Positions 63,713-64,000 of a DNA stretch of 64,000 nt are shown piece by piece. Position 1 is the stretch's first letter. Each line of letters starts with the position of its first letter. Source of the stretch: Sphingopyxis sp. DBS4 (lineage in GTDB: Bacteria > Pseudomonadota > Alphaproteobacteria > Sphingomonadales > Sphingomonadaceae); NCBI RefSeq assembly GCF_024628865.1, contig NZ_CP102384.1:1437001-1501000 (forward strand), given 5' to 3'. A model generated the notes under the pieces. The model was not told the origin of the DNA. It did no database searches and saw nothing but the letters and a program-made list of their open reading frames with translations. The translations under genes and the position numbers were made by a program.

Positions 63713-64000
63713 TCAATTGGCATCGGCGAGGCCGCCGGCCCAGCTCAGCCGGGTGCGATCCTTGCTGTCGGGGAAGCGCGGCCATTTGCCCTGCGCGAGC
63801 GCCGCGCGGCTGACCGACGGCTTGCCCTGCTGCGCTTCGTACATCCAGTAATTGCGCAGGACGGTGCCGACATAGCCGCGCGTTTCCCAATAGGGGATCG
63901 ATTCGATGTAGAGCAGCGGGTCGCCATTGTCGCGAATCTCGCTCTGCCAGCGCGCGATCGGCGCGGGGCCGGCGTTATAGGCGGCGATCACCTTGGGCAG
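63713..64000 (-). CDS. Lytic transglycosylase, C-terminal part (gene continues right)
   Basis: The last 95 codons of a soluble lytic transglycosylase (Slt70/MltE-like, GH23). '[14 protein letters not shown]' is the conserved AYNAG motif of the catalytic domain, and '[18 protein letters not shown]' with '[12 protein letters not shown]' follow. The catalytic Glu and the start lie beyond the right edge. It cleaves peptidoglycan in the periplasm with anhydro-ring formation, linking to NagZ recycling by pathway. moaB follows closely. Confidence 0.88.
   Translation of the reverse strand: MPKVIAAYNAGPAPIARWQSEIRDNGDPLLYIESIPYWETRGYVGTVLRNYWMYEAQQGKPSVSRAALAQGKWPRFPDSKDRTRLSWAGGLADAN

Overview
The window is high-GC alphaproteobacterial chromosome, most like a sphingomonad and probably Sphingopyxis or a near relative. 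That placement is inferred from gene content and gene order, such as ispH-thrB-rnhA, argS-SPOR-nagZ-scpA-scpB-tatABC, and ppiD-trpE with trpG-trpD-trpC-moaC-moeA-lexA. It also fits the many short nested inverted-repeat elements between genes. I see no rRNA, tRNA, transposase, prophage or CRISPR array. Almost every base is in a recognisable housekeeping gene.

Layout. 1-1.3 kb: start of a Tad/Flp pilus operon (cpaA, then cpaB running off the left edge). 1.3-6 kb: a DauA-like FAD oxidoreductase, a YegP-like protein, the ispH-thrB-rnhA operon and a lipoprotein. 6-12.6 kb: argS, a SPOR-domain protein, nagZ, scpA, scpB, tatA, tatB, tatC. 12.6-21.1 kb: an entericidin-like small lipoprotein, mgtE, a cyclophilin, a nitronate monooxygenase, nadC overlapping a secreted RNase T2, a 75-aa membrane protein behind a CtrA-like box, an LplT-like MFS transporter, pgsA, moaD, moaE. 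21.3-29.8 kb: oxyR divergent from an EF-hand protein, trmFO, a YhhN protein, a secreted hypothetical, a TauD-like dioxygenase, a DUF952 protein and gyrA. 30-33.6 kb: a three-gene cluster of uncertain function that ends in a sensor-kinase-like protein without the usual phosphoacceptor histidine. 33.8-41.2 kb: gltA, gltX, comEC, lexA with a clear SOS box, moeA, moaC. 41.4-49.4 kb: ppiD-trpE, two extra genes (an alpha/beta hydrolase and an MDR reductase), then trpG-trpD-trpC. 49.6-56.5 kb: tpiA, secG, pyrG, a Crp/Fnr regulator, a strong 6S RNA candidate, lolC/E-lolD, a glutathione peroxidase. 56.6-64 kb: dnaE, an AlkK-like acyl-CoA ligase, a PA0069-type radical SAM protein, moaB and the 3' end of a lytic transglycosylase gene.

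How the genes work together. Many form tightly coupled operons with 1- or 4-base stop/start overlaps. Moco synthesis is spread over three places in the window (moaDE, moaC-moeA, moaB). Tryptophan synthesis is split by a two-gene insertion between trpE and trpG. Two copies of a roughly 120-bp element lie in opposite orientation at 33.6 and 41.3 kb and bracket gltA to moaC.

I did not find a clearly new multi-gene system. The best leads are the 30-33.6 kb cluster with its histidine-less kinase and TTAAC-repeat promoter region, the CtrA-box-linked 75-aa membrane protein, the 6S RNA candidate, the trp operon insertion and the intergenic repeat families.
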